64,000 nt of DNA from Janthinobacterium sp. SUN073. GTDB lineage: Bacteria; Pseudomonadota; Gammaproteobacteria; Burkholderiales; Burkholderiaceae_D. Within the stretch, counting starts at the first letter, position 1; every line of letters begins with the position of its first letter. The stretch spans positions 124,001 to 188,000 of the forward strand of contig NZ_JAPUBT010000010.1 in the NCBI RefSeq assembly GCF_030397665.1, given 5' to 3'. Under the pieces are notes generated by a model. It was not told the origin of the DNA. It saw only the letters and a program-made list of their open reading frames with translations, and ran no database searches. Position numbers and translations under genes: made by a program. This document shows, in pieces, positions 37,194 to 47,181 of this stretch.

Positions 37194-40100
37194 ATGCAAA
37201 AACCGCCAGAAGCAAGCGTGACAGAGCATGTGCCATTGGCCCTGCGCTGGCAGCGGCTGCGTGCCGCCTATCGCATGGCGAATCTGGCCACCCATCATGT
37301 ATTGGGTTTTACCATCAAACTGGTGCTGCTGGCGTATTTCGCCTTCGCCGTGCTGTTTTTATTCCTGCGCTACGCCATCTTGCCGAATATCGATTACTAC
37401 AAGGGCGATATCGAGCGGGCGGCCAGCCGCGCGCTGGGCAACCCTGTCAGCATCGCGCGTATTTATGCCTCCTGGCATGGCGTGCGGCCGAATCTCTTCC
37501 TCGGCGACGTGAGCCTGCGCGACCAGGCGGGTCGCCAGGCGCTGAGCCTGCCGAGCATCTCGGCCACCGTGTCGTGGTGGAGCGTGCTCGGTTCCGTGCG
37601 CTTCGATACCCTGGAAATCACGCGGCCCGACCTGGATGTACGGCGCAGCAAGGATGGCAAGCTGTATGTGGCAGGCGTGCTGGTCGACAGCACGCAAGGC
37701 AGCGATGGCAAGGGTGCCGACTGGCTGCTGTCCCAGCATGAGATCATCATTCGCGACGGCAAAGTGCGCTGGACCGACGAAGCGCGCGGCACGCCGGAGC
37801 TGGCTTTAAGCCAGGTCAACTTGCTGCTGCGCAACCACTGGCGCAGCCACCGGCTGGGTTTGCAGGCTACCCCGCCTGCCAGCCTGGCCGCACCCATTGA
37901 TGTGCGCGCTCACTTCTCGCATCCGCCTTTCAGCACGCGTATCTCCGATGTGTCGATGTGGAAGGGGGAGCTGTACGCCGACCTGAAAAACGCCGACCTG
38001 GCCGCCTGGCGCCGCTATCTCGACTACCCGTTTGAATTAAGCCAGGGCAAGGGCGCCCTGCGCGCCTGGCTGAGCCTGGATCACGCGCGCCTGGCCGGCT
38101 TCACGGCCGATGTGGGTCTGACGGATGTGCAGGCGCAGCTGGGCGAGCATATCGCCCCGCTCGACTTGCTGTCGGTCAGCGGGCGCATTTCGGCAAAGGA
38201 AGAGCTGTCGGCGAAGGTGCCGGACGGCAAGCCAACCTTTGGCGCGAATGGACACCAGGTGGAGTTGACGAATTTCGCAGTGGAAACCCGCGATGGCCTC
38301 AGCTTGCCGCCCACGACCTTGTCCGAGCGCTACATTGCTGCAAGCAAACGCAAGCCGGCGCGTACGGAAATCACGGCCAAGTCGCTCGATTTGCAAACCC
38401 TGGCCGCGCTGGCCGACAAGCTGCCGCTGGGCGAGCAGCAGCGCCAGCGCCTCGATGCCCTGGCGCCGCGCGGGCGTTTGCAGGATTTTTCAGCGCAATG
38501 GGACGGCGACATGGCCACGCCCGCCAGCTACCGCCTGCGCGGCAAGCTCATCGATCTTGGTCTGAATGCGCAGCCGGCACGCCTGGCCGTGGCGAAGACG
38601 GCGACCAGCCCTGCACAGGCGGCCGCGCCGGCCATTCCTGGCTTCGACCATCTGACCGGCAGCATCGACGCCCATGACAAGGGCGGCACCATTGCCATCG
38701 ACGCGCAGGAACTGGTATTGCAGTTCCCCACCTACCTGAGCGAGCCGGCCTTGCCGTTCGAACAATTCGCCATGCAGGCGCGCTGGACCTTTGAAGCGGA
38801 GAATATGCTGCAAGTCGGGTTGGACAAGCTGGACTTCAATCAGCAAGGCTTGCGCGTCGCCCTGCAAGGCACGCACCGCATGCCGCTCGACGGCAAGAAC
38901 CTGGGTCAGGTCGACTTGACGGGCACGATCGACAATTTCCAGATCAACACCATCGGCCGCTATCTGCCGCTGCAAACGCCCGAGCACCTGCGCCACTGGC
39001 TGACGGGCGCGCTGGAAGGCGGCGTGGCGCGCGATGTCAGCCTGCGCCTGCGCGGCGAACTCGAACATTTCCCCTTCAAGGGGGACACGCCGGCCCAGCG
39101 CAATCGTGGCGACTTCCGCGTGGCCGGCAAGCTCGAGAACGGCATCCTCAATTATGCACCGGGCGAGTTTGCGGAAAACGGACCGCTGGCGGGCAAGGCG
39201 CCGTTGTGGCCGCAGGCGGAAAAAATCAAGGGCAGCTTTATTTTCGAGCGGGCGCGCATGGAAATTCGCGGCGACACGGCCACCACGGGCGGCGTGGCTC
39301 TGACGAATGTCAAAGCCGTGATCCCCGACCTGACCGTGTTCGACACCTTGCTCGATATCGAGGGCAATGCGGCCGGCCAGATGCAGGAATTCCTCAAGTA
39401 CGTGACGGCCAGCCCCGTGCTGGGCTGGATCGAGCATTTCACGGATGAAACGACGGCGACGGGCAACGCCAAACTGGCCCTCAAATTGCACTTGCCGATC
39501 GAGCGCATGCTCGAGGCGACCGTGCAGGGCAGCTTGCAACTGGCGGGCAACGACGTGGTGCTGTTCCACGACATGCCGCCCGTGCTGGGCACGCAGGGCA
39601 AGATCGAATTTAACGAAAAGGGCGTCAACCTGAATGGCTTGAACGGCAGCCTGCTGGGCGGGCCGCTGGCCATCTCGGGCGGCTCGCAGCCGGACAATTC
39701 CATCCAGGTAAAAATCGCTGGCAACATGACCATCGACGGCTTGCGCAAGACGTATCCGGCGCCCGTGTTGCAGCGCCTGGCGAAACATTTGAATGGCGGC
39801 GCGCGCTACAGCGGCCTGATCACGGCGCGCGACCATCAGGTGGTGGTCAATGTCGAGTCGCCGCTGACGGGCCTGGGCCTGGATTTCCCCGCGCCCTTGA
39901 AAAAGCCGGCCGGCGACAGCCTGCCCGTAAAATTCACCCTGACGGGCAATGCGGCGAACGGCGCCGGCCTGCGCACGGACGATATCCGCATCGCGCTGGG
40001 GTCTGGCATCGCCGCCCGCTACCAGCGCCAGAAGCAGGGCAAGGATGCCTGGCGCCTGCTGCGCGGCGGCATCGGCGTAAACGTGCCGGCGCCGGAACCG

Positions 40101-41381
40101 GACAGCGGCATGATGCTCAACGTAAATATGAAAACCCTGGACGTGGACAGCTGGATCGACGTCGGCGGCGAAATCGCCGGCAACGCCACGGCGCCGGCCG
40201 AGGCGGGTGGCAACGCCGACGACGCACCCGACATCGCGCAATATGTGGTGCCGGACATGATGGCGGCGCGCGCCGGCGAACTGATGCTGGGCGAGCGCAA
40301 GCTGGAAAACGTGGTGGTGGGCGCCACGCATCAAAAGGATGTGTGGCAAGCCAATATTGACGCGAAACAAGTATCGGGCTATGTGACGTGGCTCGAAACT
40401 CCGTCCGGCCTGGGCAAGATGACGGCGCGCCTGTCGTCGCTGATCATTCCGGAATCGGCCGTCAACGATGTGAAGAGCTTACTGGAAGGCAAGAGCGGCG
40501 CCCAGTCGATCCCGTCGCTCGATATCATCGCCGAGCAATTTGAACTGTTCAACAAGAAGATCGGCCGGCTGGAGTTGCAGGCCTATAACACCATGGCGGC
40601 GGGCGGGCGCGAGTGGCGCGTGGGCAAGCTGCAACTGTCGAACGCCGATGGTGCGCTGAGCGGCAATGGCAAATGGGTCATCAAGGATGGGCAAAGCACG
40701 ACCAGCCTGCGTTTCGGCCTCGATATCGTCGATGCGGGCAAGTTGCTTGACCGCTTCGGTTTTGCCGACACGGTGCGTCGCGGCAAGGGGCGCCTGAGTG
40801 GCGACATCGCCTGGAACGGCTTGCCGTATTCGCTCGACATTCCCACCCTGTCGGGACAGATCGAGATGAATGTGGAATCGGGCCAGTTCCTCAAGCAGGA
40901 TCCGGGCGCGGCCAAGCTGTTGGGCGTGCTCAGCCTGCAAGCCTTGCCCCGTTTGCTGAAACTCGATTTCCACGATGTGTTTTCCGAAGGCCTGGCCTTC
41001 GACGGCATCACGGCCAACGCCAGCATCAAGCGCGGCGTGGTGACGACCGACAACCTCAAGATGCACGGCGTGGCGGCCACCGTGCTGATGGATGGCAAGG
41101 CCGACATCGCCAATGAAACGACGAATTTGCACGTGGTGGTGATCCCGGAATTTAACCTGGGCACGGGGCCGCTCGTGTATGCGCTGGCCGTCAACCCCGT
41201 CATCGGCCTGGGTAGTTTCCTGGCGCAATTGTTCCTGCGTGCCCCCGTGATGAAGGCGCTCACCTATCACATGCAGATCGCCGGCCCGTGGAAGTCGCCC
41301 GTCGTGACCAAGCTCGATGGTGGTAAATTGGAGCCTGTCGCCGTGCCTGCCGCCGCAGCCGGGGAGGCGGTGGCGAAATAG
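37194..41381 (+). CDS. yhdP: YhdP-family envelope lipid-transport protein (AsmA-like)
   Basis: About 1395 residues. A short cytoplasmic N-terminus and one membrane anchor (about 37-62, IKLVLLAYFAFAVLFLFLRY) precede a very long periplasmic beta-rich region with DUF3971 and an AsmA-like C-terminal part (LQALPRLLKLDFHDVFSEGL; VVIPEFNLGTGPLVYALAVN). In enterics YhdP spans the periplasm and helps move phospholipids to the outer membrane. Start uncertain: ATG 37194 is preferred by domain layout, with ATG 37122 and GTG 37218 as alternatives and no strong ribosome site at any. The nitrilase gene follows after 30 nt. Confidence 0.88.
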   Translation: MQKPPEASVTEHVPLALRWQRLRAAYRMANLATHHVLGFTIKLVLLAYFAFAVLFLFLRYAILPNIDYYKGDIERAASRALGNPVSIARIYASWHGVRPNLFLGDVSLRDQAGRQALSLPSISATVSWWSVLGSVRFDTLEITRPDLDVRRSKDGKLYVAGVLVDSTQGSDGKGADWLLSQHEIIIRDGKVRWTDEARGTPELALSQVNLLLRNHWRSHRLGLQATPPASLAAPIDVRAHFSHPPFSTRISDVSMWKGELYADLKNADLAAWRRYLDYPFELSQGKGALRAWLSLDHARLAGFTADVGLTDVQAQLGEHIAPLDLLSVSGRISAKEELSAKVPDGKPTFGANGHQVELTNFAVETRDGLSLPPTTLSERYIAASKRKPARTEITAKSLDLQTLAALADKLPLGEQQRQRLDALAPRGRLQDFSAQWDGDMATPASYRLRGKLIDLGLNAQPARLAVAKTATSPAQAAAPAIPGFDHLTGSIDAHDKGGTIAIDAQELVLQFPTYLSEPALPFEQFAMQARWTFEAENMLQVGLDKLDFNQQGLRVALQGTHRMPLDGKNLGQVDLTGTIDNFQINTIGRYLPLQTPEHLRHWLTGALEGGVARDVSLRLRGELEHFPFKGDTPAQRNRGDFRVAGKLENGILNYAPGEFAENGPLAGKAPLWPQAEKIKGSFIFERARMEIRGDTATTGGVALTNVKAVIPDLTVFDTLLDIEGNAAGQMQEFLKYVTASPVLGWIEHFTDETTATGNAKLALKLHLPIERMLEATVQGSLQLAGNDVVLFHDMPPVLGTQGKIEFNEKGVNLNGLNGSLLGGPLAISGGSQPDNSIQVKIAGNMTIDGLRKTYPAPVLQRLAKHLNGGARYSGLITARDHQVVVNVESPLTGLGLDFPAPLKKPAGDSLPVKFTLTGNAANGAGLRTDDIRIALGSGIAARYQRQKQGKDAWRLLRGGIGVNVPAPEPDSGMMLNVNMKTLDVDSWIDVGGEIAGNATAPAEAGGNADDAPDIAQYVVPDMMAARAGELMLGERKLENVVVGATHQKDVWQANIDAKQVSGYVTWLETPSGLGKMTARLSSLIIPESAVNDVKSLLEGKSGAQSIPSLDIIAEQFELFNKKIGRLELQAYNTMAAGGREWRVGKLQLSNADGALSGNGKWVIKDGQSTTSLRFGLDIVDAGKLLDRFGFADTVRRGKGRLSGDIAWNGLPYSLDIPTLSGQIEMNVESGQFLKQDPGAAKLLGVLSLQALPRLLKLDFHDVFSEGLAFDGITANASIKRGVVTTDNLKMHGVAATVLMDGKADIANETTNLHVVVIPEFNLGTGPLVYALAVNPVIGLGSFLAQLFLRAPVMKALTYHMQIAGPWKSPVVTKLDGGKLEPVAVPAAAAGEAVAK

Positions 41382-41411
41382 GCGAGGCGTTCGAATGGAT
41401 AAGAGGTGGCA

Positions 41412-42212
41412 ATGATGCATACAGTGGCAGCAGTACAAATGATTTCTTCGCCGTCCGTGGCAGACAACCTGGCCACGGCGCGACGCCTGGTGGCGCAGGC
41501 CGCCGCCGCTGGCGCGCAGCTGGTGGTGCTGCCCGAATACTGGGCCATCATGGGCCAGCAGGAAACGGACAAGCTGGCCCATGCGGAACAGCCCGGCAGC
41601 GGACCGATCCAGGATGGCATGGCGCAGATGGCGCGCCAGCACGGCATCTGGCTGATCGGCGGCACCTTGCCCCTGATCTCCGGCGAGGAGGGCAAGGTCT
41701 TGAATACCACGCTGGTGTATGACCCGCAGGGCGAGCCGGCCGGCCGCTACGACAAGATCCACCTGTTCGGTTTTACGCGCGGCACCGAGTCGTACAATGA
41801 ATCGCGCACCATCGTGCCCGGTGCGCAGGTGCGCGCGATCGAGACGCCGTTCGGCCGCGTCGGCCTGTCCATCTGCTATGACTTGCGCTTTCCCGAACTG
41901 TATCGCGCCATGGGCGATTGCGCGCTGATCGTCGTGCCGGCCGCATTTACCTATACGACGGGCAGCGCCCACTGGGAAGTGCTGCTGCGCGCGCGCGCCA
42001 TCGAAAACCAGTGCTATGTGCTGGCCTCGGCGCAGGGCGGCTTGCATCCGAATGGCCGGCGCACCTGGGGCCACAGCATGCTGATCGACCCGTGGGGCGA
42101 AGTCAAAGCTGTGTTGCCCGAAGGCGAGGGCGTGGTCAGCGGCGAGATCGACCTGGTGTTTTTGGCCGGCGTGCGCGAATCCTTGCCTGCCCTGGCGCAT
42201 CGCACTATGTGA
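41412..42212 (+). CDS. Nitrilase-superfamily amidohydrolase, Nit1/Nit2-like
   Basis: 266-residue cytoplasmic C-N hydrolase. The catalytic triad is clear: Glu42 (VVLPEYW), Lys115 (YDKIHLFGF) and Cys155 (LSICYDLRFPE). The sequence around them matches the Nit branch that removes deaminated glutathione, so that repair role is likely though not certain. AAGAGG lies 5 nt before ATG 41412; ATG 41415 is also possible. It sits between yhdP and tldD, a gene order that I recall as common in Betaproteobacteria. Confidence 0.9.
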   Translation: MMHTVAAVQMISSPSVADNLATARRLVAQAAAAGAQLVVLPEYWAIMGQQETDKLAHAEQPGSGPIQDGMAQMARQHGIWLIGGTLPLISGEEGKVLNTTLVYDPQGEPAGRYDKIHLFGFTRGTESYNESRTIVPGAQVRAIETPFGRVGLSICYDLRFPELYRAMGDCALIVVPAAFTYTTGSAHWEVLLRARAIENQCYVLASAQGGLHPNGRRTWGHSMLIDPWGEVKAVLPEGEGVVSGEIDLVFLAGVRESLPALAHRTM

Positions 42213-42214
42213 GG

Positions 42215-42332
42215 GTACCTGACATAAGCTACTGCGCGTCGCGCTTTGCGGCCTGCGATGCTCACCGTGCTCAAGCACGGCTGCGCTTCTCGGCCACAAA
42301 TCACTGCCGCTCGTTACGCTTCTGTCAGGTAC
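42215..42332. repeat. 118-bp palindromic intergenic element
   Basis: Perfect 10-bp ends GTACCTGACA / TGTCAGGTAC enclose a GC-rich non-coding core with an internal hairpin CCGTGCT-CA-AGCACGG. It occupies nearly all of the gap between the nitrilase and tldD genes, starting 2 nt after the nitrilase stop. Likely a dispersed REP- or MITE-like repeat; no second copy is in the window. Confidence 0.6.
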
Positions 42333-42369
42333 TGAGAATGAGTTGAATATAATTAGCGAGTGCAAAGTT

Positions 42370-43830
42370 ATGAAGCCATTTGAACCGAATCTGTCCAGCC
42401 TGGCCGTGGCGCGCGACATCCTGCTCACGCCGTTCGGCCTGGACGAAGACAAGCTGCTCAAAGCCCTGGGCACGATGTTTACGCACAAGGTCGACTATGC
42501 CGACCTGTATTTCCAGTCGACCAGGAGCGAAGGCTGGAGTCTGGAAGAGGGCATCGTCAAGACGGGCAGTTTTTCCATCGACCAGGGCGTGGGCGTGCGC
42601 GCCGTGTCCGGCGACAAGACGGCCTTTGCGTATTCCGACGATATTTCCGAGCGGGCCTTGCTGGAAGCGGCAGCGGCCACGCGCACCATCGCGCGCGCGG
42701 GTGCCGGAAAAGTCAAGATCGCGGGCCAGATGCAGCCGCAGGGTGGGCGTTCGCTGTACCTGCCCAATGATCCGCTCGCTTCGCTGGATGCCACGGCCAA
42801 GGTGCAGCTGCTTGAGCGCGTGGAAAAGATGGCGCGGGCGAAAGACCCCAGAGTCGTGCAGGTGATGGCGGGCCTGGCGGGCGAGTACGACGTGGTGCTG
42901 GTGCTGCGCAGCGACGGCGTGCTGGCGGCTGACATCCGCCCGCTGGTGCGCGTCTCGCTCACCGTGATCGCGGAGCAGAATGGCCGCCGCGAAACGGGTT
43001 CGGCCGGTGGTGGCGGGCGTTACAGCTATGACTATTTCAGTGATGCCGTGCTGGAACAATATGCGGCAGACGCCGTCAATTCGGCCCTGGTGAACCTGGA
43101 AGCGCGCCCCGCGCCCGCCGGTCCCATGACCATCGTGCTGGGACCGGGCTGGCCCGGCATCCTGCTGCACGAGGCGATCGGCCATGGCCTGGAAGGCGAT
43201 TTCAACCGCAAGGGTTCGTCCGCGTTTTCCGGATGCATCGGCGAACGCGTGGCGGCCAAGGGCGTCACGGTGGTCGATGATGGCACCCTGGCTGGCCGGC
43301 GTGGCTCCCTGAATATCGACGACGAGGGCAACCCTACGCAGTGCACGACCCTGATCGAGGATGGCATCCTGAAGGGTTACATTCAGGACACGATGAATGC
43401 GCGCCTGATGAAGATGCCCGTGACGGGCAATGCGCGCCGCGAATCGTTCGCCCACCTGCCCATGCCGCGCATGACGAACACGTATATGCTGGGCGGCGAC
43501 AAGGACCCGGGCGAGATCCTCGCTTCCGTGAAAAATGGTTTATATGCCGTCAATTTTGGCGGCGGTCAGGTGGACATTACCAACGGCAAGTTTGTCTTCT
43601 CGGCCAGCGAAGCGTACATGATCGAAAACGGCAAGCTCAGCTATCCTGTCAAAGGGGCGACTTTGATCGGCAATGGTCCGGACGTGCTCAACCGCGTCTC
43701 CATGATCGGCAACGACATGCGCCTCGATTCGGGTGTGGGCGTGTGTGGCAAGGAGGGGCAGAGCGTGCCCGTGGGCGTGGGGCAGCCGACCCTGCGCCTG
43801 GACGGCATTACCGTCGGCGGCACAGCCTGA
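42370..43830 (+). CDS. tldD: Metalloprotease TldD
   Basis: 486-residue cytoplasmic zinc protease subunit that acts with TldE/PmbA; known work includes antitoxin CcdA and microcin B17 maturation. The zinc motif HEAIGH (267-272) within LHEAIGHGLEGDFNRKG is intact, as is the C-terminal GGGQVDITNGKFVFSASEAY region. ATG 42370 is chosen by family N-terminus (MKPFEPNLSS); a TTG at 42343 would add nine residues. No tldE partner gene is present in this window. Confidence 0.95.
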   Translation: MKPFEPNLSSLAVARDILLTPFGLDEDKLLKALGTMFTHKVDYADLYFQSTRSEGWSLEEGIVKTGSFSIDQGVGVRAVSGDKTAFAYSDDISERALLEAAAATRTIARAGAGKVKIAGQMQPQGGRSLYLPNDPLASLDATAKVQLLERVEKMARAKDPRVVQVMAGLAGEYDVVLVLRSDGVLAADIRPLVRVSLTVIAEQNGRRETGSAGGGGRYSYDYFSDAVLEQYAADAVNSALVNLEARPAPAGPMTIVLGPGWPGILLHEAIGHGLEGDFNRKGSSAFSGCIGERVAAKGVTVVDDGTLAGRRGSLNIDDEGNPTQCTTLIEDGILKGYIQDTMNARLMKMPVTGNARRESFAHLPMPRMTNTYMLGGDKDPGEILASVKNGLYAVNFGGGQVDITNGKFVFSASEAYMIENGKLSYPVKGATLIGNGPDVLNRVSMIGNDMRLDSGVGVCGKEGQSVPVGVGQPTLRLDGITVGGTA

Positions 43831-43861
43831 TTTTTCTGGACACGGCGCGGCCAACAAGGTT

Positions 43862-44017
43862 GTCGGATTACGCCCTCCGGGCTAATCTGACCATCTTTTC
43901 TGAGATGGCGCTCGCGTAGGTCGGGTTAGCGCAAGGCGCGTAACCCGACACCACTGCCGGCCGCGTCAACACGGGTGTCGGATTACGCGTGGCTTCGCCC
44001 CGCTAATCCGACCTACG
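43862..44017. repeat. Cluster of three related hairpins between tldD and receptor 3
   Basis: Three hairpins share GTCGG(A/G)TTA...TAA(T/C)C(C/T)GAC arms: 43862-43891, 43920-43949 and 43977-44012. The last two also form a larger inverted repeat, CGTAGGTCGGGTTAGCG (43915-43931) against CGCTAATCCGACCTACG (44001-44017), with one mismatch. This looks like a REP-type repeat cluster. It may also serve as a transcription end for the convergent genes. Confidence 0.7.
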
Positions 44018-44036
44018 CTCCCGCTTTTCCGATTTC

Positions 44037-46892
44037 TCAGAATTTGTATTTCACCCCCGCACTGACAAAGCGTCCCGCCGCGCCCGCGTAGTCGAGCGGG
44101 TTGTAGCCCGTGGCGCCATACGTGAGCGGATCGAGCGGGGCGATCTTGTCGAACAGGTTTTGCACCGTTGCAAACACTTCCAGCTTGGGCGTGGCCAGCC
44201 AGCGGGCCGTCAGGTCCACCGTCGTGAACGAGGCGATGCGGCAGCCGCGCGGCGCATCCGTACCGTCGGCGAAATGCGTGGCGCAGCCGTCCGGATCGTT
44301 CTTGAAGCTGATATTGTCGAGCGGCGCGCGGTAGTTGACATTGGCCGAGACGCGCCAGTTCTGGCGCTCCCAGGTGGCGCCCAGGTTGATGCGGTCAGCC
44401 GGCGTGCCCATGCAGTTGGAAACATCGCAATTGCCGTGCGTGCCGGCGAAATCGCGCTGCGTGCCGTCCTGCTCCGTGCGCAGCCATTTGTACAGATGCG
44501 TCCACTTCAGGTCGAACACCAGGTTGCCATAGTCGCCGCCCAGGTTGAAGCGCTGGCGCGCGTCGATATCGATGCCGCGCACCGTGGTTTGCGCGGAATT
44601 GACATAGCTGGCCAGCACGGCCGTGATGGCACCCGGATCGCCGGGCTTGTCGCTGGCCGTGGACGGGTCGCGCGCCACGTGGCCCTCGGCAATCGCCGTG
44701 TCCGTCTGTTCCTGGTTGATCTCATTCTTGCGGCGGATTTGCCACAGATCGACGGAAATGCTGCTGCGCGGCAGCGGGTCCCACACGGCGCCCACGGAAT
44801 AGCTGCGAGAACGCTCGGGCGACAGCCTGGGATTGGGCGAGGTGATGACGGCGATCGATGCGGGGTCGCACGCGACGTCCACGCCCAGCGCGCAGCGCAG
44901 CGGGTCGCTGGCGGTGGAGAAGGCCGCCAGGCCGCCAACGCCGTTTTCCGCCGCACTGGGCGCGCGGAAGCCCTTGGCGAAGGTGCCGCGCAGGGCCAGT
45001 TCGCGCACGGGAGTCCATTTTATGCCCACTTTCGGCGTGTAGGAATTGCCCACGTCAGTGAAATGGTCGGCGCGCAGGGCGCCCGACAGCTCCACGGTTT
45101 TCAGCACGGACGCCAGCACCTCCGCATACAGGGCCGAGGCGTTGCGGCTGCCCTTGTAGGCGGAATAACCGAGGCCGATGATATTGCCCCGTTCCGTGCC
45201 CGTGGTCGGGTTGAGTTCCGTCGATTCATGGCGGAATTCCGCACCCACGGCCACGCTCAGGCCGCCGCCGTCGAGCTTGGCCACCTCGCGGCTGGCCTTG
45301 AAGTCGATCTGCGCGATATGCGTCTTGGCGTCGTTCGAGATGCGTGGCGACAGGGCCGCGTACAGGGCGGGTGAATTGAGGCCCGCGTTTTCCGCGATGC
45401 GCCATACGCTGCCGGCGGGCAGGGCCGCATAGGCCGGGTTCAGGCGGGCCGCGGCCACATTCGCGTCGCTGGGGTTGAGCAGGGCGAAGGCCACGTCGCG
45501 CTGCAGGAAGCCGCCTTGCTCGTTCGCGACCTTGTTTTGTGAGTACAGCAGGGCGCTGTCGATGTCCCAGCCCGCCACGCTGCCCTTGATGCCGGCGACA
45601 AAGCGCGCAAAGGTGGAATCGACTTCCGAGGTGCGCGGGCCGACGTCGGCGGTCAGGTAACGCAGTCGTGCATCGCGGCCGAAGTAGGGATTGTCAGGAT
45701 GGCCGGCGCCCAGCGCCACTGCCGCATTGCTGACGGGGCCGCCAGGAAAACCCACCGAGCCACTGATGGTCGACGGCGTGGTGACGGAACTCGATTCGCT
45801 GTGATACAGATTCAGTTCCACATAGGTTTGCAGTGCCGGCGTCAGTTGCCAGGCGCCACGGCCAAAAAAATTGATGTTCTTTTGCTTGGGCTGGATCTGG
45901 CCATATTGTTGCGCGGCATCGGTCAGGCAGCCGCCACCCGGATCGCCTTGCGGGTGGTTTGTGAAGTTGCCGCAGGCGGCGCCGGGGAAGGTGCGCGTAA
46001 AGCCCACGCCGCCCAGGTTGCCACGGTTATAGTAATTGAAGGTGTCGGGATTGCGCACATTGCCGTTGACGGCGCTGCCGGCCGCATTGTTGTCGGTGAT
46101 GGCGCCGGCGCCACTGAGTGATTCCTGCGCGCTGAAGCCCAGGTCGCGCAAGTCGCTGCGGCCGACGGCGCCCCGTCCTGCCCGGTCGCGGTTCGAGATC
46201 GCCCCTTTTTCGCTGTATTCCAGGTTCAGCAGCACATTGTAGCGGTCGTTGTCGATATCGCCGAAACCGTGCGTGATGGACGCGCGCGCCTCGCGCCCAT
46301 CCCAGTCCTTGGTCTTGCCGTAATTGCCCTTCACGGCCGTGCCCTGGTAGTCGCCCCGCAGGATCACATTGACGACGCCGGCGATGGCGTCCGAGCCGTA
46401 GATGGCCGAGGCGCCATCCTTGAGGATTTCCACGCGTTCCACCGCTTCCAGGGGGATGATGTTCAGGTCGGCAAACACTTTCTGGCCGTCGTCGGCCAGG
46501 CCGTAGGGCGCCACGCGGCGCCCGTTCAGCAAGACCAGGGTCGACGCCGTGCCCAGGCCGCGCAGCGAGATGCCCGACGCGCCGGCGGCAAAGCCGCCGC
46601 TGAAGCTGGTAGGGACCGAGCCCTGGTTGTCGACGGCCAGGGTTTGCAGCAGTTCGGCCACGCTGGCCTTGCCCGATTTTTCAATGTCGGCAGCGCTCAG
46701 GGTTTGCACGGCCGAGGCTGTTTCAGCCTGGGCGCGGCGGATGTTCGAGCCGGTGATTTCCACGCGCTGCAGGGGCGCGGGTGCGGCATTGTCCTGTGCC
46801 AGGACGGGTAGACTCAGCAGTGCACTGGCCAGTGTCAGGCCCAGGCGTGGTGGTGAAAAGGCAGCTGGCTGAAACAAGGGTGTAGGGCTCAT
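44037..46892 (-). CDS. TonB-dependent outer-membrane receptor 3
   Basis: 951 residues. Signal peptide with cleavage near LLSLPVLA|QDN, plug start QRVEITGSNIRRAQAETASA, LVLLNGRRVAPYGLADDG, and VERVEILKDGASAIYGSDAIA. Barrel with loop Cys pair RCALGVDVAC and C-terminal SAGVKYKF. GGAGA precedes the ATG at 46892. Closest in motif detail to receptor 1. It interrupts the tldD-aroG neighbourhood and is transcribed against both flanks, and a repeat cluster adjoins its 3' end, which suggests a later insertion. Substrate unknown. Confidence 0.93.
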   Translation of the reverse strand: MSPTPLFQPAAFSPPRLGLTLASALLSLPVLAQDNAAPAPLQRVEITGSNIRRAQAETASAVQTLSAADIEKSGKASVAELLQTLAVDNQGSVPTSFSGGFAAGASGISLRGLGTASTLVLLNGRRVAPYGLADDGQKVFADLNIIPLEAVERVEILKDGASAIYGSDAIAGVVNVILRGDYQGTAVKGNYGKTKDWDGREARASITHGFGDIDNDRYNVLLNLEYSEKGAISNRDRAGRGAVGRSDLRDLGFSAQESLSGAGAITDNNAAGSAVNGNVRNPDTFNYYNRGNLGGVGFTRTFPGAACGNFTNHPQGDPGGGCLTDAAQQYGQIQPKQKNINFFGRGAWQLTPALQTYVELNLYHSESSSVTTPSTISGSVGFPGGPVSNAAVALGAGHPDNPYFGRDARLRYLTADVGPRTSEVDSTFARFVAGIKGSVAGWDIDSALLYSQNKVANEQGGFLQRDVAFALLNPSDANVAAARLNPAYAALPAGSVWRIAENAGLNSPALYAALSPRISNDAKTHIAQIDFKASREVAKLDGGGLSVAVGAEFRHESTELNPTTGTERGNIIGLGYSAYKGSRNASALYAEVLASVLKTVELSGALRADHFTDVGNSYTPKVGIKWTPVRELALRGTFAKGFRAPSAAENGVGGLAAFSTASDPLRCALGVDVACDPASIAVITSPNPRLSPERSRSYSVGAVWDPLPRSSISVDLWQIRRKNEINQEQTDTAIAEGHVARDPSTASDKPGDPGAITAVLASYVNSAQTTVRGIDIDARQRFNLGGDYGNLVFDLKWTHLYKWLRTEQDGTQRDFAGTHGNCDVSNCMGTPADRINLGATWERQNWRVSANVNYRAPLDNISFKNDPDGCATHFADGTDAPRGCRIASFTTVDLTARWLATPKLEVFATVQNLFDKIAPLDPLTYGATGYNPLDYAGAAGRFVSAGVKYKF

Positions 46893-47151
46893 TTTGTTCT
46901 CCGGAAAGGTCAGGCCATCAAAGGTCGTCGATGCGTCTTTGAATCTTGTCCGTCCGGTTTGCCCGCGATTAGATCTTGATCAGTAGTGTGTCGCTTGCCG
47001 TCGCTGCAATGGGCGTTGCGTGGTGTGCGCGCCACGACGGCCTCAGCACTGGACTGACCATGCCGGTCTAAGGGCGCGCAACTTTTTATGCTTTTTTACG
47101 CGCTTTGCCGTCTAAAACGGCAGCGGCATGCGGCTTTGCCGACAAATATGC
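46893..47151. other. Intergenic DNA between receptor 3 and the aroG promoter
   Basis: Together with the aroG leader this makes a gap of about 500 nt between the two divergent genes. Apart from the ribosome site of receptor 3 (about 46897-46905) no feature could be assigned in this part. Confidence 0.5.
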
Positions 47152-47181
47152 TTGCCAATCCTTGCAATTTAGGTTTATAGT
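47152..47181 (+). promoter_or_regulatory. Sigma-70 promoter of the aroG leader transcript
   Basis: TTGCCA (-35) and TATAGT (-10) each match consensus at five of six positions and are 18 nt apart. Predicted transcription start is about 47188, just before the leader reading frame and about 200 nt before aroG. Confidence 0.65.
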
